A DNA stretch of 64,000 nucleotides from Flavobacteriales bacterium UBA1494. Lineage in GTDB: Bacteria; Bacteroidota; Bacteroidia; Flavobacteriales_E; Vicingaceae. The stretch covers positions 62,001 to 126,000 of the forward strand of contig CAJJAT010000014.1 in the NCBI GenBank assembly GCA_905182175.1. Direction: 5' to 3'. Position numbers and translations under genes: made by a program. Positions 9,209-19,011 of this stretch are shown in pieces. Each line of letters begins with the position of its first letter. Position 1 is the first letter of the stretch. Under the pieces are notes generated by a model. It did not search any database, was not told the DNA's origin, and saw only the letters and a program-made list of their open reading frames with translations.

Positions 9209-9823
9209 ATGCACATAGCAATAGCAGGAAACATTGGGTCCGGAAAGACTACCTTAACATCACTTCTAGCAAAGCATTATAAATGGGAACCACATTTTGA
9301 AGATGCGGATCAGAATCCTTATTTAAATGATTTTTACAATGACATGCAGCGTTGGTCATTCAACCTCCAAGTCTACTTTTTGAACAATAGATTTAGTCAG
9401 GTTCAGGAATTTAGAAATAACAAGAAGAATGTTATTCAAGACAGAACCATCTACGAAGATGCCTATATTTTTGCACCAAACCTTCACTCTATGGGGCTAA
9501 TGACCTCAAGAGACTTTGAGAGTTATTTCGCTTTATTCAAGTTAATGGAATCCTTTATTGCACCACCCGACTTGTTAATTTATTTAAGGGCTTCAATTCC
9601 TGTTCTTGTAGATCAAATTAGTAAGAGAGGTAGAGAATACGAAGAGAGCATTCGGTTAGATTACCTAAAGCGCTTAAATGAACGTTACGAGGCATGGATA
9701 AGTACATATGATCAGGGAAAACTATTAATTATTGATGTAGACAACATAAACTTTCTAGAAAACAAAGAAGACTTAGGAAATGTAATCAGTAAAATTGACG
9801 CTGAAGTGCATGGCTTATTCTAG
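9209..9823 (+). CDS. Deoxynucleoside kinase (deoxyadenosine/deoxyguanosine kinase type)
   Basis: This 204-residue P-loop kinase phosphorylates deoxynucleosides in the salvage pathway. Visible motifs are GNIGSGKTTL (residues 7-16), QDRTIYEDAYIFA, equivalent to the DRS/ERS substrate motif, and a LID region with KRGREYEES. The length and motif order fit the bacterial dAK/dGK family. The start ATG at 9209 puts the P-loop at the usual position. A strong bidirectional terminator follows. Confidence 0.88.
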   Translation: MHIAIAGNIGSGKTTLTSLLAKHYKWEPHFEDADQNPYLNDFYNDMQRWSFNLQVYFLNNRFSQVQEFRNNKKNVIQDRTIYEDAYIFAPNLHSMGLMTSRDFESYFALFKLMESFIAPPDLLIYLRASIPVLVDQISKRGREYEESIRLDYLKRLNERYEAWISTYDQGKLLIIDVDNINFLENKEDLGNVISKIDAEVHGLF

Positions 9824-9840
9824 CATTCGATTACAGTAAG

Positions 9841-9883
9841 ACACAAAAAAACCTTGAAGTAAACTTCAAGGTTTTTTTGTGTC
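9841..9883. terminator. Bidirectional terminator between convergent genes
   Basis: An almost perfect 19-bp stem (ACACAAAAAAACCTTGAAG and its complement) with a 4-base loop has A and T runs on both sides. It sits between the plus-strand kinase gene and the minus-strand pyrophosphatase gene and can serve both. Confidence 0.9.
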
Positions 9884-9902
9884 TTATATTTCGTACTTCT
9901 TA

Positions 9903-12623
9903 TTAATTAAATGCTGTAAGCTCGAATTTTAAATCAAAATTGTCGTAGATAAACTTATCCAAAACAGCGTCGAGGGTTTTTGATTTGTAGTTGATTCCAA
10001 ATTTTGTTCTATCAAGAACAAATGCAGATGTTATGACAAATCCTTTTTCTGTTGGCTTCATATCTGTATCAAACTTCTTCTCAATAGTATTCCCTTTAAT
10101 AGTAAACTCCGCAACTAACACCTGAGAACCACTTTGATCTTTCATACCTTGAGTTACGTGAATTCTAGCTTCAGGAAATTGGTCGGCATCAAAAAAGTCA
10201 GCCTTTTTTAAATGATTTACTAGGTCTTGATTTTCCTCTTCGTCTTTAATGTCTAAAACAGTAATTGAATTCATGTTCATTCGGATGTCAGCTTCTTGAA
10301 TTACTCCATCAACTACCTTTACAGTACCTCCATTCAATTGGATGTCTCCATAATGCTCGCCACCTACTTTCTTACCAACCCATCTTACTAAACCGCTCTC
10401 GTTGTTTAGGAAATAAGTTCCATCTGCAACTACGTTCATATCTGCTTGTACTACTTCAATAACAGTCGCTTCGTTACTATGTAAATCGGCAGTTCCATGT
10501 CCACCACCTTCTGCAATATGCGGGGCAATAACTAAAGAAACGATTGACATTAGCTTAATTAAAATATTCATTGAAGGACCAGATGTGTCTTTAAATGGAT
10601 CTCCAACTGTATCACCAGTAACAGATGCAGCATGCGCCTCAGATCCTTTATATTCCATCTTACCATTAATCATCACTCCTTTTTCAAATGACTTTTTAGC
10701 ATTGTCCCAAGCACCACCAGCATTGTTTTGGAAAATACCCATCAATACACCTGATACCGTTACACCTGCTAGCAGGCCTCCTAATACTTCAGGACCGAAT
10801 GTAAATCCAACTAGAATTGGCACAGTAAGCGCTATAATTCCCGGCAAGATCATTTCTCGAATAGAAGCTTTTGTAGAAATGTCTACACACTTATCATATT
10901 CAGGTGTTGCTTTGTATTCCATAATACCTGGAATCTCTTTAAATTGTCTTCTCACTTCTTGAACCATGGCCATTGCTGCTCTACCCACTGCAGCGATGCA
11001 TAATGCAGAAAATATAAAAGGAATCATCGCTCCAACAAATAAACCTGATAAAACATCTGCTTTGTAAATATCAATAGAGTCAATTCCTGATAGTCCAACA
11101 AAAGCGGCAAACAATGCTAAAGCAGTTAATGCAGCAGACGCAATAGCGAAACCTTTCCCTGCCGCAGCAGTAGTATTTCCAACAGCATCTAATGTATCAG
11201 TTCTGCTTCTAACCTCTTCGGGTAAACCACTCATTTCAGCAATACCGCCTGCGTTATCTGCAATTGGTCCAAAAGCATCAATGGCTAATTGCATCGCTGT
11301 TGTAGCCATCATTCCTGCTGCTGCAATTGCAACACCGTATAAACCTGCAAATTCGTGAGAAATATAGATACCTGCAGCTAAAACAAGAACCGGAATAACT
11401 GTAGATTCCATGCCTACTGCTAACCCGCCAATTATATTTGTTGCATGACCTGTAGAAGATTGCTGAACAATTGAATTTACAGGTTTTTTACCCATTGCTG
11501 TGTAATACTCCGTAACGATACTCATGATCGCTCCCACTACTAAACCAGTAATTATTGCCCAAAAAATATCCATTGAAGTTAAATCGTATCCTCTAATCGT
11601 CATGTTCTCTACCATCATAAAGTCAACTAAGAAGTACGATGCGACTGCAGTAAGAATAACTGACAACCAGTTTCCTAAATTCAACGCTCCTTGAACTGAA
11701 CCATCTTCTCCTTTTACTTTAACAAAAAGAGTTCCGATAATTGAGAAGATAATTCCCAAACCTGCAATTACCATTGGCAATAAGATTGGAGAAAGACCAT
11801 TAAAACTGTCAGTTCCTGTTGCAGTTCCAAACTGAACTTCAGCACCTAAAACCATAGTTGCTAGAATTGTTGCAACGTAAGATCCAAATAAATCCGCTCC
11901 CATACCTGCAACATCTCCTACGTTGTCACCAACATTATCGGCAATAGTTGCTGGGTTACGAATATCATCTTCAGGAATTCCTGCTTCAACTTTACCTACT
12001 AAATCGGCTCCTACATCAGCAGCTTTGGTGTAAATACCACCACCAACTCTTGCGAACAAAGCAATAGACTCTGCTCCTAGTGAAAACCCAGCTAAAATTT
12101 CGATGGCTAGGATGTAACTTCCTTTTCCTACCATTGTTCCTTCTGGCCCAAACATGGCTAACAGAACAATGAATATACTACCAACGCCTATCACTGCCAA
12201 TCCGGCAACACCTAAACCCATTACTGTTCCTGCTGTAAACGAAACATTTAACGCCTTCGCTAATGACGTTCTTGCTGCTTGAGTAGTTCTTACATTTGCT
12301 TTAGTTGCGATATTCATTCCTAAATAGCCAGCTAATGCTGAGAGAAAAGCTCCAATTACAAAGGTAATTGCAATAATTGGGTGAGAACTTTCTGTCATGG
12401 TACCAGACCATGCCAACAAAATAGATGCAATCACTACAAAGTAGCCCATTACTTTCCACTCAGCTTTTAAGAAAGCCATAGCGCCGGTTGCAATGTGATT
12501 TGCTAGCTCTTTCATGTTATCATCTCCAGCATCCTGTTTTGTAACCCAAGCCGATTTAACTGCCATTACAAGCAATCCAATAATTCCTAAGAAAGGAACA
12601 ACGTACAATAAAATATTTTCCAT
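9903..12623 (-). CDS. hppA: Membrane-bound ion-pumping pyrophosphatase fused to a C-terminal YceI domain
   Basis: Residues 1 to about 710 are a complete membrane pyrophosphatase (multiple TM helices). The PPi-binding motif DVGADLVGKVE and the block GDNVGDVAGMGADLFGS are present. The word GNTTAAAGKG, with Ala where K+-independent pumps carry Lys, points to the K+-dependent, often Na+-pumping, subfamily. From about residue 720 to the C-terminus (906) there is a YceI-type lipocalin-like domain (DRTKFGINYKSKTLDAVLD near the end). YceI proteins are normally separate periplasmic isoprenoid binders. The frame is continuous, with no stop or shift at the junction. I chose the ATG at 12623 (MENILLYVVPFLG), as the upstream 25 codons look non-coding. 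Confidence 0.93.
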   Translation of the reverse strand: MENILLYVVPFLGIIGLLVMAVKSAWVTKQDAGDDNMKELANHIATGAMAFLKAEWKVMGYFVVIASILLAWSGTMTESSHPIIAITFVIGAFLSALAGYLGMNIATKANVRTTQAARTSLAKALNVSFTAGTVMGLGVAGLAVIGVGSIFIVLLAMFGPEGTMVGKGSYILAIEILAGFSLGAESIALFARVGGGIYTKAADVGADLVGKVEAGIPEDDIRNPATIADNVGDNVGDVAGMGADLFGSYVATILATMVLGAEVQFGTATGTDSFNGLSPILLPMVIAGLGIIFSIIGTLFVKVKGEDGSVQGALNLGNWLSVILTAVASYFLVDFMMVENMTIRGYDLTSMDIFWAIITGLVVGAIMSIVTEYYTAMGKKPVNSIVQQSSTGHATNIIGGLAVGMESTVIPVLVLAAGIYISHEFAGLYGVAIAAAGMMATTAMQLAIDAFGPIADNAGGIAEMSGLPEEVRSRTDTLDAVGNTTAAAGKGFAIASAALTALALFAAFVGLSGIDSIDIYKADVLSGLFVGAMIPFIFSALCIAAVGRAAMAMVQEVRRQFKEIPGIMEYKATPEYDKCVDISTKASIREMILPGIIALTVPILVGFTFGPEVLGGLLAGVTVSGVLMGIFQNNAGGAWDNAKKSFEKGVMINGKMEYKGSEAHAASVTGDTVGDPFKDTSGPSMNILIKLMSIVSLVIAPHIAEGGGHGTADLHSNEATVIEVVQADMNVVADGTYFLNNESGLVRWVGKKVGGEHYGDIQLNGGTVKVVDGVIQEADIRMNMNSITVLDIKDEEENQDLVNHLKKADFFDADQFPEARIHVTQGMKDQSGSQVLVAEFTIKGNTIEKKFDTDMKPTEKGFVITSAFVLDRTKFGINYKSKTLDAVLDKFIYDNFDLKFELTAFN

Positions 12624-12816
12624 AGTGTCTTTTAAATGTATAGTCTTCTTTGTTTTTTTGAAGTCTCCAAAAGTAGAAGTATTATTTTTTATATGCAATA
12701 CAGGTATTGAAAGCTACTGAACTGCGTCAACTAAAAACCAGTTTAACTAAAATGACAAGAACTAAAGATCTCTAGTAAGAGTACTTTAAGCGACTCAGCA
12801 ATGCAAGTAAAATAAA

Positions 12817-12860
12817 AAAAGCTTGACCGAATGGAAAAGTTCTATTCAATCAAGCTTTAA
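12817..12860 (-). terminator. Intrinsic terminator after pdhB
   Basis: The outer stem AAAGCTTGA/TCAAGCTTT continues into a second paired region (GAATGGA with TCTATTC). On the minus strand it is followed by a T-rich run. It lies about 65 bases after the pdhB stop. Confidence 0.75.
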
Positions 12861-12924
12861 TTTTTTGAAAGGAAATTGCGATCAAATCGACAATGTTACC
12901 TCCAACAATCTTTATTTTAAAAGA

Positions 12925-13905
12925 CTACTTAGCGTAAGTAACGTCTTTAACGGCGTCTATCACGTCTTTTATATTTGGCATCCACGCTTCTACTAAAGTT
13001 GGGGCATATGGCAATGGAGTATCTTTTGTATTTACTCTTCTAATTGGTGCATCTAAGTAATCAAATGCATTTCGCTGAATCATATAGGATAATTCAGTAG
13101 AAATGTTACCTAGTGGCCATGCTTCCTCTAAAATTACCATTCTGTTGGTTTTCTTTACAGATTCAATAACTGTTGCATAATCAATTGGACGAATCGTTCT
13201 CAAGTCGATAACTTCTGCACTAATCCCATCTTTTGCTAATTCTTCAGCAGCAGCATTGGCTACCTTCATAATCTTACCAAAAGAAACTATTGTAACATCA
13301 GAACCTTCTCTTACAACGTCAGCTTTTCCGATCGGAATTAAATACTCTCCTTCGGGCACTTCACCTTTGTCACCATACATTTGCTCAGACTCCATAAAAA
13401 TAACTGGATCGTTATCTCTAATAGCAGATTTCAAAAGGCCTTTTGCGTCAGCAGGGTTTGAAGGAACGATTACTTTTAGACCGGGTGTATTGGCAAACCA
13501 ATTATCAAAAGACTGCGAATGCTGAGCTCCTAGCTGACCTGCAGATCCTGTTGGTCCTCTAAATACCATTGGCGAACCAAAATTACCACCCGACATGCTT
13601 AACATTTTAGCAGCTGAGTTAATTACCTGATCAATTGCAACCAATGAAAAATTGAATGTCATGAATTCAATTATCGGACGAAGACCATGCATTGCTGCTC
13701 CTACTCCAATACCTGCAAAACCCAACTCCGCAATCGGTGTATCAACTATTCTTTCCGGACCAAACTCGTCCAACATGCCTTGACTAACTTTATACGCACC
13801 ATTATATAGAGCAACTTCTTCTCCCATCAGAAAGACATCTTTGTCTCTTCTCATTTCTTCGTTCATTGCCTCTCTAAGGGCCTCTCTAAACTGTAGTGTT
13901 TTCAT
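12925..13905 (-). CDS. pdhB: Pyruvate dehydrogenase E1 component, beta subunit
   Basis: The 326-residue protein is the beta chain of a heterotetrameric 2-oxoacid dehydrogenase E1, which decarboxylates pyruvate with thiamine diphosphate. Typical words are MKTLQFREALREAMNEEM at the N-terminus, EEVALYNGAYKVSQGM, RIVDTPIAELGFAGIGVGAA and GPTGSAGQLGAQHSQS. The start is set at the ATG at 13905. A TTG two codons upstream is less likely. The alpha-subunit gene is not adjacent, which is common in this phylum. Pyruvate is the likely substrate by family similarity, but branched-chain oxoacids cannot be ruled out. Confidence 0.88.
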   Translation of the reverse strand: MKTLQFREALREAMNEEMRRDKDVFLMGEEVALYNGAYKVSQGMLDEFGPERIVDTPIAELGFAGIGVGAAMHGLRPIIEFMTFNFSLVAIDQVINSAAKMLSMSGGNFGSPMVFRGPTGSAGQLGAQHSQSFDNWFANTPGLKVIVPSNPADAKGLLKSAIRDNDPVIFMESEQMYGDKGEVPEGEYLIPIGKADVVREGSDVTIVSFGKIMKVANAAAEELAKDGISAEVIDLRTIRPIDYATVIESVKKTNRMVILEEAWPLGNISTELSYMIQRNAFDYLDAPIRRVNTKDTPLPYAPTLVEAWMPNIKDVIDAVKDVTYAK

Positions 13906-14111
13906 AATCAATTTCTATATAAAAGGAATTCAAAAGTAATAAATTGACAACAAAGTATCACTTACTATGTTTCTATTTTAGTTTGTCACTGTTCAAAAAA
14001 AAGATTTGCCTCAATACGCTGTTTTTAATTAATTTCGTTGTCCTTCGATGCTAACCAATCGACTATACTTAATATCTTATAAGTAAATAAGTTAATTTAA
14101 AAAATTCAATT

Positions 14112-14852
14112 ATGAAAATTTTAGTTTGTATTAGTAAAGCTCCGGATACCACATCCAAAATTGCGTTTACCGATAGCAATACTGCGTTTGACACCACCGG
14201 TGTTCAATTCATTATTAACCCTTACGATGAATGGTACGCTTTAGTAAGAGGGTTAGAATTAAAGGAAGCTAATGGCGGATCAGTTACCGTTTTGAACGTT
14301 GGTGGAGCGGACAATGATCCTACCATCAGGAAAGCATTGGCCATTGGTGCCGATAGTGCGATAAGAATTAATATGGAGCCTAAAGATGCGTTAGGCGTAG
14401 CGAAACAAATTTCGGACTATGCGAAGGAAAATGGTTTCGACATGATTCTTTGTGGAAAAGAAACGATCGATTACAACGGTTCTCAAGTAGGTGGAATGAT
14501 TGCAGGTTATTTGGATCAGCCATTTATTTCAAATGCATCAAAATTAGATATGGACGGAAATACTGCAACGATTGAAAGAGATATTCAAGGTGGTAAAGAA
14601 GTTATTCAAGTAGACACTCCATTTGTATTGAGCGCTGCTAAAGGCATGTCTGAACCAAGAATTCCAAACATGAGAGGAATTATGGCAGCTCGATCAAAGG
14701 CTTTAGTCGTGGTAGAGCCAGGTGCTTTCGAAGACACGACAGAAATTGCAGAATATATATTACCTGCTGCAAAGGGCGCCTGCAGAATGGTATCGGCTGA
14801 TAATCCAGCTGAATTATTAGATTTATTAAGAAACGAAGCTAAAATCATTTAA
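14112..14852 (+). CDS. etfB: Electron transfer flavoprotein, beta subunit
   Basis: The 246-residue ETF beta chain carries electrons from acyl-CoA dehydrogenases toward the quinone pool. The N-terminus MKILVCISKAPDTTSKI, the internal word GKETIDYNGSQVGGMIAGYL and the C-terminal signature region SEPRIPNMRGIMAARSK are characteristic. It is followed after 3 bases by the alpha subunit, the usual etfBA order. Confidence 0.95.
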   Translation: MKILVCISKAPDTTSKIAFTDSNTAFDTTGVQFIINPYDEWYALVRGLELKEANGGSVTVLNVGGADNDPTIRKALAIGADSAIRINMEPKDALGVAKQISDYAKENGFDMILCGKETIDYNGSQVGGMIAGYLDQPFISNASKLDMDGNTATIERDIQGGKEVIQVDTPFVLSAAKGMSEPRIPNMRGIMAARSKALVVVEPGAFEDTTEIAEYILPAAKGACRMVSADNPAELLDLLRNEAKII

Positions 14853-14855
14853 GAC

Positions 14856-15815
14856 ATGTCAATATTAGTGTACGCCAACACGGCGAAAAACAAAGTTCAC
14901 AATTCAGCTTTTGAAGCGGTGTCTTATGGCGCTCGAATTGCAGAAACATCAGGATATACAGTAACAGCAGTTGTTGTAGGGAATGCAGATAATTTAGATT
15001 CTTTAGGTAAATATGGAGCCGATAAAGTAATTCACATTACGAATGATAAATTAGTTGACTTTCAGCCGACTCTAATTGCTGAAGCAATTCAGAAATCAGT
15101 GGATGAAAACAATGCCTCAATTGTAATTTTTTCTCACGATTTATCTGGCAAATCAATTGCTCCTATTTTGGCAGCAAAAATGAGTGCAGGTATAGTTACA
15201 GGAGCAATTGACCTTCCAAAAACAGATGGCGAATTTATTGTAAAAAAAGCTGTGTTTTCAGGAAAAGCTTACGCCCATGTGAAAATTAACACAGACAAAA
15301 AAATCATTTGTGTTACACCAAACGCTTTGGAAAAGAAAGAATTCAATAAAACGGCAACAGTCGTATCAAAGTCTTTCGATTTAGGTGATTCAAGGTTGAA
15401 AGTGTTGGAACAAAAAATAGAATCTACTGACGTTCCTTTAACTGAAGCAGAATTGGTGGTTAGTGCAGGCAGAGGATTAAAAGGACCTGAGAATTGGGGA
15501 ATGATTGAAGATTTAGCAAAAGCTTTAGGTGCTGCTACCGCTTGTTCAAGACCAGTATCAGATATGGATTGGAGACCTCACCACGAACATGTGGGACAAA
15601 CAGGTGTTGCCATTCGACCAAATCTGTACATTGCAATTGGAATCTCTGGTGCCATTCAGCATTTAGCAGGAGTAAACCAATCGAAAGTAATTGTTGCCAT
15701 TAATACAGACCCTGAAGCTCCTTTCTTTAAGGCTGCTGATTACGGTATTGTAGGCGATGCTTTTGACGTGGTTCCAAAATTAGTTGAAGCTGCAAAAGCG
15801 ATGAATAACGCTTAA
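14856..15815 (+). CDS. etfA: Electron transfer flavoprotein, alpha subunit
   Basis: The 319-residue FAD-binding subunit of ETF has the signatures SAGRGLKGPENWGM, SRPVSDMDWRPH, QTGVAIRPNLYIAIGISGA and IQHLAGV, which line the FAD site in the C-terminal domain. It is cotranscribed with etfB and forms the heterodimer needed for fatty-acid and branched-chain amino-acid oxidation. Confidence 0.95.
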   Translation: MSILVYANTAKNKVHNSAFEAVSYGARIAETSGYTVTAVVVGNADNLDSLGKYGADKVIHITNDKLVDFQPTLIAEAIQKSVDENNASIVIFSHDLSGKSIAPILAAKMSAGIVTGAIDLPKTDGEFIVKKAVFSGKAYAHVKINTDKKIICVTPNALEKKEFNKTATVVSKSFDLGDSRLKVLEQKIESTDVPLTEAELVVSAGRGLKGPENWGMIEDLAKALGAATACSRPVSDMDWRPHHEHVGQTGVAIRPNLYIAIGISGAIQHLAGVNQSKVIVAINTDPEAPFFKAADYGIVGDAFDVVPKLVEAAKAMNNA

Positions 15816-15894
15816 AAAATTAGAATAAAAACTATTGCACGGTTCACTTCAACTGCACAAGCAAGAGTTTTTGTTTTTTATCTTACTATTTTAG

Positions 15895-16494
15895 ATGGAA
15901 AAAATTGCATTAGACATTGTCGGCCTTTCATATAGTCAAACCCAATCTGGAGCATATGCTCTAGTGCTAGGAGAACAAGAAGGGAACCGAAGATTACCGA
16001 TTATTATTGGGGGCTTTGAGGCACAAGCCATTGCCATTGAAATGGAGGACATGACTCCCAGCAGGCCCTTAACGCATGATCTTTTTAAGAGTTTCGCAGA
16101 TTCTTTTACCATTACAATTGAAGAAGTGTTGATTTACAACTTAATTGAAGGAATCTTTCATGCTAAGTTAATGTGCCGACAAGGGGAGAACGCTGTGGAG
16201 ATTGATACGAGAACTTCTGACGCTGTGGCACTAGCTGTTCGCTTTAAGTGTCCAATTTATACGCACGAGTTCATTCTTAAAGATGCAGGAATAATTTTAG
16301 ACCAAGCGGATGATTCTGATACAAAAGAAGAGGCAAAAACTAAGACTCCTGCTAAAAAACAAAAAAAAGACATAGCTTCGTTGTCGTTAAACGAATTGAA
16401 TACTCAACTTGAAAAAGCCTTGAATACCGAAGATTACGAAGAGGCTTCTAAACTTCGAGATGAGATCAACCGCAGAGACGGCAACCAAAACTAA
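15895..16494 (+). CDS. Bifunctional nuclease (DUF151) with C-terminal UvrB/UvrC motif
   Basis: Residues 1 to about 140 form the DUF151/BFN domain (LGEQEGNRRLPIIIGGFEAQ and EIDTRTSDAVALAVRFKCPI), whose characterised members show DNase and RNase activity. A basic linker rich in Lys follows, then a UvrB/UvrC interaction helix (LEKALNTEDYEEASKLRDEI). This two-part layout is usual in Bacteroidota. The nucleoside transporter gene starts 9 bases after its stop, suggesting cotranscription. Confidence 0.87.
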   Translation: MEKIALDIVGLSYSQTQSGAYALVLGEQEGNRRLPIIIGGFEAQAIAIEMEDMTPSRPLTHDLFKSFADSFTITIEEVLIYNLIEGIFHAKLMCRQGENAVEIDTRTSDAVALAVRFKCPIYTHEFILKDAGIILDQADDSDTKEEAKTKTPAKKQKKDIASLSLNELNTQLEKALNTEDYEEASKLRDEINRRDGNQN

Positions 16495-16503
16495 GCTCTT
16501 CTT

Positions 16504-17949
16504 TTGAAAAAAAACACATCCATCCTTGTCCTTTTACTGTGCTGTTTCGTACCTTCAGAAGCAATCGCACAAGTCAGCGAGACAGCCTCAATAGCTCCAT
16601 CAGAAGGCTTTTCTGTTACTTCTTTAATGAGAGGAATTGTTGGAATGGTGTCGTTGCTATTGATTGCATTTTTATTTAGTGCAAACCGAAAAGCAATCAA
16701 TTGGCGTACAGTTGGAATTGGATTACTGTTCCAAATTGTGATTGCCATTGGTGTCTTGAAAGTGCCTTTTATTCAAGGAATTTTTGGATTTATTGGTAAG
16801 ATCTTTGTAAAAATATTAGAGTACACACAGGCAGGTAGCCAATTCTTGTTTCAAGGCTTGGTGGTAGACATGGATACCTTCGGATTTATCTTTGCTTTTC
16901 AAGTACTGCCAACTATTATTTTCTTTTCTGCTTTAACCTCGGTCTTGTTTTATTTGGGAATTATTCAGAAAGCTGTAAAAGCTTTTGGCTGGTTACTCTC
17001 CAAATTATTGCACATTTCTGGACCTGAAAGTTTAAGTGTTGCCGGAAATATTTTTTTAGGACAAACGGAAGCCCCTCTCTTAATTAAGGCCTACCTAGAC
17101 AAAATGAACAAGAGTGAAATTCTCTTGGTTATGATTGGTGGAATGGCAACTGTTGCCGGAGCTGTGCTTGCTGCCTACATTGGATTTTTAGGTGGCGACG
17201 ATCCTGTCTTGCGATTGGTTTTTGCAAAACACTTGTTAGCAGCATCGGTTATGGCTGCACCTGGAGCCATTGTAATCTCAAAAATACTGTACCCGCAGAC
17301 TGAAGAAATTAATACAGACGTTAGTGTTTCTTCAGATAAAATTGGCTCTAACATTTTAGACGCAATTGCAAACGGAACAACAGAGGGGTTAAAGCTTGCT
17401 GTTAATGTTGGCGCCATGCTGTTGGTATTTGTTGCCTTTATTGCACTTATTAATGGAGGACTTGGAGCCTTAGCTTCGTTTAATGGTTTAACAGTTGATG
17501 CACTTGGCATAGACTGGCACTTTACATCGCTAAATGAAGTAATAGCTAACAATACCTCTTATAAAAGTTTGTCGTTAGAATTTATTTTAGGAACCGTATT
17601 TGCGCCTTTAATGTGGTTAATTGGCGTTGCTAAAGAAGACATGATGTTAATGGGGCAGCTTCTCGGAATTAAGCTTGCAGCTAGTGAGTTTGTAGGCTAC
17701 ATTCAATTGGCCGGCCTTAAAGACGTAACCAACGCCTCTCATTTACACTATGAGAAATCTGTTATTATGGCAACCTACATGCTCTGTGGTTTTGCCAATT
17801 TTGCTTCTATTGGCATCCAAATTGGTGGCATTGGTTCACTTGCTCCTGGGCAGCGAAAAACCCTTTCTAAATTTGGTTTGAAGGCTCTATTGGGTGGTTC
17901 AATCGCCTCGTTAATTTCAGCCACAGTAGCCGGAATGATTTTAGGGTAA
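16504..17949 (+). CDS. nupC: Concentrative nucleoside transporter (NupC/CNT family)
   Basis: The 481-residue cation-coupled nucleoside importer has the core motifs GQTEAPLLIKAYL (nucleoside site), GTVFAPLMWLIGV and GFANFASIGIQIGG. The start is TTG at 16504. The resulting N-terminus reads as a cleavable-type signal sequence (basic, hydrophobic, then PSEAIAQ) before the first family TM helix, an extension seen in some Bacteroidota homologues. The location fits salvage together with the deoxynucleoside kinase upstream. Confidence 0.92.
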   Translation: MKKNTSILVLLLCCFVPSEAIAQVSETASIAPSEGFSVTSLMRGIVGMVSLLLIAFLFSANRKAINWRTVGIGLLFQIVIAIGVLKVPFIQGIFGFIGKIFVKILEYTQAGSQFLFQGLVVDMDTFGFIFAFQVLPTIIFFSALTSVLFYLGIIQKAVKAFGWLLSKLLHISGPESLSVAGNIFLGQTEAPLLIKAYLDKMNKSEILLVMIGGMATVAGAVLAAYIGFLGGDDPVLRLVFAKHLLAASVMAAPGAIVISKILYPQTEEINTDVSVSSDKIGSNILDAIANGTTEGLKLAVNVGAMLLVFVAFIALINGGLGALASFNGLTVDALGIDWHFTSLNEVIANNTSYKSLSLEFILGTVFAPLMWLIGVAKEDMMLMGQLLGIKLAASEFVGYIQLAGLKDVTNASHLHYEKSVIMATYMLCGFANFASIGIQIGGIGSLAPGQRKTLSKFGLKALLGGSIASLISATVAGMILG

Positions 17950-18234
17950 CACTCTACTTCTTCCTAACCAACTGATTGTTTGCCAATCAGTAATTTATTG
18001 TTATTTTTCAGTATTGGTTTGTAAGTGTTTACAAACAGTAGTAAACGTGATTGCGTTTATGCAAGTGGTATGGGCAATTAAACCGAAAAAAATACTCAGT
18101 GAAGCAACCGACTTAATCGGAATAAAAATATAGACTGAAAGCAAGTATTCGGACAAAGATTATTCATAGCTGGACAAAAAATAGACCTGAACAATCCTGA
18201 AAATAAAGTAAGGCAAACATAAATATTTAGCAAA

Positions 18235-18768
18235 ATGAAACAAATTACATTAACTATGATTGCGATTTTGGTCGCATTTTCCTCATATGCAGGAGACGTT
18301 TTGACATTGAACAATGAAAAAGTATTTGAAGGAAAAGTAAAAAGAATTAAAGATTGTTCTGTAGTTTTTAAAGCAGATGGACAGAAATATGAAATACCTG
18401 CATCGGAAATATTTTCTATGAGGTTTGAAGATACAGAAGATAAGGTATATACTAATTATTTAGAATTACTTGAAAATAACGGCAACAATAAATGTTTAAA
18501 TGGACAACTTGATGCTGAGAATTTTCACGGCAAAAAGGGTGGACACTTTGTATTAGGTTTTTTGTTTGGTCCATTTGCTATGATAGGAACAGCTCTTGCA
18601 AACCCAACACCATACAAAGGAAAGCAAACTTATATGATGTCTAAACACAAAGATGAATTTAGCGATGCTGAATATTTATCGTGTTATAAAAAGAAAGCAA
18701 AAAGTCAATTAATAGGGACGGAAGCCCTGGGTTGGGGAACTTGGATCTTATTATTGCTAATTTTGTAA
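18235..18768 (+). CDS. Small exported protein of unknown function
   Basis: The 177-residue protein has a signal peptide of about 19 residues (ending SSYAG). Residues 20-70 are a compact beta-rich region (DVLTLNNEKVFEGKVKRI). A glycine-rich hydrophobic hairpin follows near residues 102-125 (GGHFVLGFLFGPFAMIG), and the C-terminus is hydrophobic (ALGWGTWILLLLIL). That pattern suggests an envelope protein tethered by one or two helices. I recognise no family. It is the first gene of the accessory island, and an attC-like palindrome follows it. Confidence 0.6.
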   Translation: MKQITLTMIAILVAFSSYAGDVLTLNNEKVFEGKVKRIKDCSVVFKADGQKYEIPASEIFSMRFEDTEDKVYTNYLELLENNGNNKCLNGQLDAENFHGKKGGHFVLGFLFGPFAMIGTALANPTPYKGKQTYMMSKHKDEFSDAEYLSCYKKKAKSQLIGTEALGWGTWILLLLIL

Positions 18769-18816
18769 AACAGAATAAAAGCCCATATCAAACTGTAAAA
18801 GTAATAGTGGGTTAGT

Positions 18817-18955
18817 TTGCGCAGCGTTGTGGCTCGTAGGTTACCTGCCAAATCTTTCGATTTGACTTAAAAGTGGAGAAAGATTTGGCTACTTGGCAAA
18901 TTGAAAGTTTATCGCTTCGTAATCCGCTACTACTCTTACAGCAATCGTTATGCAC
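18817..18955 (+). repeat. attC-like palindromic element A
   Basis: This imperfect inverted repeat of about 139 bases has a perfect inner pair, GCCAAATCTTTC (18847-18858) and GAAAGATTTGGC (18878-18889). Looser outer arms begin at TTGCGCAGCG, and the right end is CGTTATGCAC. The core GTTATGC is identical to that found in Vibrio attC (VCR) sites. It separates two unrelated genes, as cassette recombination sites do. No integrase is visible, so the role is inferred. Confidence 0.5.
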
Positions 18956-19011
18956 AATAAATCACTTACGAAATAGAAATGCTAAAATTCAATTGCAAAT
19001 GGGGGTATAAA

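Noticed and set aside
18001-18040. Hairpin GTTTGTAA-GTGT-TTACAAAC after nupC as a terminator
   Set aside because: It is a perfect 8-bp stem, but it is AT-rich and has no following T run, so a terminator role is not supported.
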